Source: Pseudonocardiales bacterium
GTDB taxonomy: Bacteria > Actinomycetota > Actinomycetes > Mycobacteriales > Pseudonocardiaceae
Assembly: GCA_025465385.1 (NCBI GenBank)
Contig: JAODNG010000509.1
Coordinates: forward strand, 1 to 6,925
Direction of reading: 5' to 3'
DNA length: 6,925 nucleotides
The position numbers were made by a program, and so were the translations under genes. This document shows positions 5,474 to 6,925 of this stretch, piece by piece (position 1 is the stretch's first letter; each line of letters opens with the position of its first letter). Under the pieces are notes generated by a model that ran no database searches, was not told the origin of the DNA, and saw nothing but the letters and a program-made list of their open reading frames with translations.

Positions 5474-5965
5474 TCATCCACGGCGCACTAGCGGGACGAC
5501 AACCCATAAGCCGAGGATGACCGCCACCGAGACCACTGCCGTGACGACCGCACGCCTGGGGTCAAAGAGAAACGACGTCACGAGCAGCACCGCTCCGATC
5601 AGCGCCACACCCAGACATAGCAGCCCTGCGATCGCGTACCGGTTGAACCGGCCGAGTAGCTGCGACGCGTCCTGATTGCCGAACAGCATCCGGTGCTGGG
5701 CGGCAGGGGCGATGAACAACACGATCGACAGGGCTGAGGCGAGCAGCGTTGCGTGGTAGACATTGCGTTGTGATGCGCTGACCTGGTGGAAGGACTGCTG
5801 GAACGGTACCGTCAGCAGGAACGCGAAGAGGACCTGCACGCCGGTCTGGGCCACCCGGAGCTCCTGCAACAGCGCCTGCATATTGCTCTCGACGCGCTTC
5901 TTACGATCCTCACCCACCAGCTTCGGCGCTGGGACGAGGGAAAGTCGTGCGCTCGCGAGTACCAC
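5474..5965 (-). CDS. DUF6328-type four-helix membrane protein
   Basis: This 163-residue integral membrane protein is of unknown function. After a polar N-terminus with a Lys/Arg cluster (EDRKKR, 19-24) comes LLQELRVAQTGVQVLFAFLL (32-51), which I recognise as the signature of the actinobacterial DUF6328 family. PFQQ follows, then three more hydrophobic segments at about 71-90, 109-133 and 138-160. APAAQHRMLFG sits between helices 2 and 3. The family is usually described only as a small membrane protein. The start is uncertain: GTG 5965 has no clear ribosome-binding site, and GTG 5917 would give a 147-residue protein that still contains the family domain. It lies 69 bases after the secreted-protein gene, in the same frame and on the same strand, so co-transcription is likely. 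Function cannot be assigned. Confidence 0.8.
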   Translation of the reverse strand: MVLASARLSLVPAPKLVGEDRKKRVESNMQALLQELRVAQTGVQVLFAFLLTVPFQQSFHQVSASQRNVYHATLLASALSIVLFIAPAAQHRMLFGNQDASQLLGRFNRYAIAGLLCLGVALIGAVLLVTSFLFDPRRAVVTAVVSVAVILGLWVVVPLVRRG

Positions 5966-6034
5966 GAAACCGTGAGTTGAAGGCGTACGGCAGCAGTCCG
6001 ACCGCCGACGATCTGCAAGGCACCTGGACGGACG

Positions 6035-6532
6035 CTAGGGCTGGCCGACGAAGGAGACGGTCACAGTAGCGGTGTGCGCTGTTGGGCTGGTCGGGTCGGG
6101 GAGGAAGGCAACCTTGCCCCTGCCAGCGCACGGCAGGATCAAGGAGACCGGGATCGGTGCGGTCTCCGCGTAGTCGCGGAGAACCACCGGGCTTTTGTCC
6201 ACCGTGGGTGTGGGGAAGTGCACGTCAATGGCATGGGCGGCGCCGCCGGTGAAGCCGAGGTCGCTGGTTGTGGGCGCCGGAGCCGGCAACACCTTGACTG
6301 TCTGGCCGGCTAGGGGATGCCCGTGCTGGCCGGGATAAATCGGCCCAAAGCAGCCCATCTTGATCGTGGCATGACCGGTCAGGCCATTGACTTCGCCCAA
6401 GAAGTACTGGTGAGGGCTGATTGGTGCAGGGTCGATGACGGCATCGGCTGAGGCGGGTGCCGCGGTGACGACCGTGATCGTGATAGTGGCCGCCGCCACG
6501 GCGATGGACCACGGAGCGAGCTTCCGGTACAC
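6035..6532 (-). CDS. Small secreted protein with signal peptide and two cysteines, unknown function
   Basis: The chosen GTG start at 6532 gives 165 residues, with GGAGG 4 bases upstream (slightly close). Residues 1-29 form a classical Sec signal peptide: the basic YRK, a hydrophobic stretch to about 23, and an APASA cleavage site before DA. The mature protein of about 136 residues has Cys61 (in KMGCFGPIYPGQ) and Cys135 (in LILPCAGRG), likely a disulfide. Alternating beta-prone segments end in HTATVTVSFVGQP, suggesting a small beta-sandwich (Ig-like) domain. I do not recognise a named family. The frame is open further to a TTG at 6637, but that extension would bury the signal peptide and has no ribosome-binding site. 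It is the first gene of a probable unit with the membrane protein at 5474-5965. Confidence 0.75.
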   Translation of the reverse strand: MYRKLAPWSIAVAAATITITVVTAAPASADAVIDPAPISPHQYFLGEVNGLTGHATIKMGCFGPIYPGQHGHPLAGQTVKVLPAPAPTTSDLGFTGGAAHAIDVHFPTPTVDKSPVVLRDYAETAPIPVSLILPCAGRGKVAFLPDPTSPTAHTATVTVSFVGQP

Positions 6533-6755
6533 GGAGCCTCCACTGCAGTGACTGATGGGCCTGGACAGAGCCTTCCTCAGCGAAGGACGAGGGCGCGTAC
6601 GACCGGTCGGAGAAAGCGAGCCAGTCGTCGAGCGCAACCACGCGAAAGATCATTCACGTGAGTTATACCAGGCTGCGAGTTAGTCAGTGCTTGCGGTGAG
6701 GTGCTGCAGGAGCACGGTTGGACCACGTCCAGAAACTCCGCGGCGACGCCCATCG

Positions 6756-6785
6756 GATGCGGGACGGTGGGCTGTGACCCGCATC
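6756..6785 (-). terminator. Hairpin between the DHFR-like gene and the secreted-protein gene
   Basis: GATGCGGG (6756-6763) and CCCGCATC (6778-6785) are a perfect 8-bp inverted repeat with a 14-base loop, 41 bases past the stop of the minus-strand gene entering from the right edge. There is no T tract. Its position fits a tail-less terminator separating that gene from the secreted-protein unit. Confidence 0.45.
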
Positions 6786-6826
6786 GCAGTGCTATCCCCG
6801 CCGACCTGAAGTGATGCGCGACCGCC

Positions 6827-6925
6827 TCACGCCCCGGTGCGGTAGCGCACGTAGACCACGCCGTTGCCGAACCGGCGTTCTTCGAGGAGTTCGAGCGGCA
6901 GGCGGAGGTTGTCGGGGAAAGACGG
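6827..6925 (-). CDS. C-terminal end of a dihydrofolate reductase/RibD-C-like protein (partial)
   Basis: The minus strand gives 32 residues ending at TGA 6827-6829: PSFPDNLRLPLELLEERRFG followed by NGVVYVRYRTGA. The pattern F-x-x-x-L-R-L-x-L-E-L-L-E-E-R-R-F-x-N-G-V-V-Y-x-R-Y is typical for the last two strands of the dihydrofolate reductase-like fold in RibD C-terminal domain proteins, a family of NADPH-dependent reductases common in actinobacteria. The rest of the gene lies beyond the right edge, so neither active-site residues nor full length can be judged. The intact C-terminus suggests a live gene. No operon partner is visible; a hairpin follows at 6756-6785. Confidence 0.65.
   Translation of the reverse strand, partial: PSFPDNLRLPLELLEERRFGNGVVYVRYRTGA

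Noticed and set aside
1..6925. CRISPR array or complete insertion sequence
   Set aside because: No regularly spaced repeat-spacer pattern and no transposase or integrase domain appears in any frame.

Overview
The window suggests a high-GC Gram-positive actinobacterium, most likely in the Mycobacteriales/Pseudonocardiales range. The reasons are GTG starts, a cytochrome oxidase fragment of actinobacterial type, a DUF6328-type membrane protein, a lipobox lipoprotein and a proline-iminopeptidase remnant. The region looks accessory or decaying: broken genes alternate with intact ones, and almost every gene from 1700 to the right end is on the minus strand.

Left part (1-1500). A minus-strand piece of ctaD (aa3-type cytochrome c oxidase subunit I) with two frameshifts ends abruptly near 342. 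It faces a plus-strand cluster with overlapping reading frames. This cluster holds a helix-turn-helix (excisionase/MerR-like) protein that is apparently split by a frameshift (442-672 plus 669-887), followed by a small ubiquitin-like protein of the bacterial multiubiquitin family (880-1128). An ATGA overlap starts one more gene, which closes after ten codons. The cluster therefore looks like the front end of a bacterial ubiquitin-like conjugation operon whose E1/E2/protease part is missing. A tRNA 3'-end fragment (T arm plus acceptor strand, minus strand) with short direct repeats beside it lies at 1435-1494 and may be an old attachment site.

Middle part (1700-4650). A complete DAO-family FAD oxidoreductase (1702-2883, minus) has a 10-bp hairpin inside its last codons. 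After about 550 bases without a gene comes a secreted lipoprotein (3440-4303, minus) made of two copies of a CHRD-like His/Cys module. Between it and the next gene lies a structured stretch (4553-4647): long imperfect outer inverted arms around two smaller hairpins, predicted to fold as a T or clover shape.

Right part (4767-6925), all minus. There is a frameshifted, N-terminally truncated proline iminopeptidase remnant. Next come a DUF6328-type four-helix membrane protein (5474-5965) and, upstream of it, a small secreted protein with a signal peptide and two cysteines (6035-6532). These two probably form one transcription unit, flanked by hairpins at 5415-5438 and 6756-6785. Last is the C-terminal end of a dihydrofolate-reductase/RibD-C-like protein running off the right edge.

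At least four separate frame disruptions (two in ctaD, one in the HTH gene, one in pip) mean either a gene graveyard at a mobile-element boundary or an indel-prone assembly. The strongest lead is the orphan ubiquitin-like gene. Family assignments are from recognition of sequence motifs, not from database searches.
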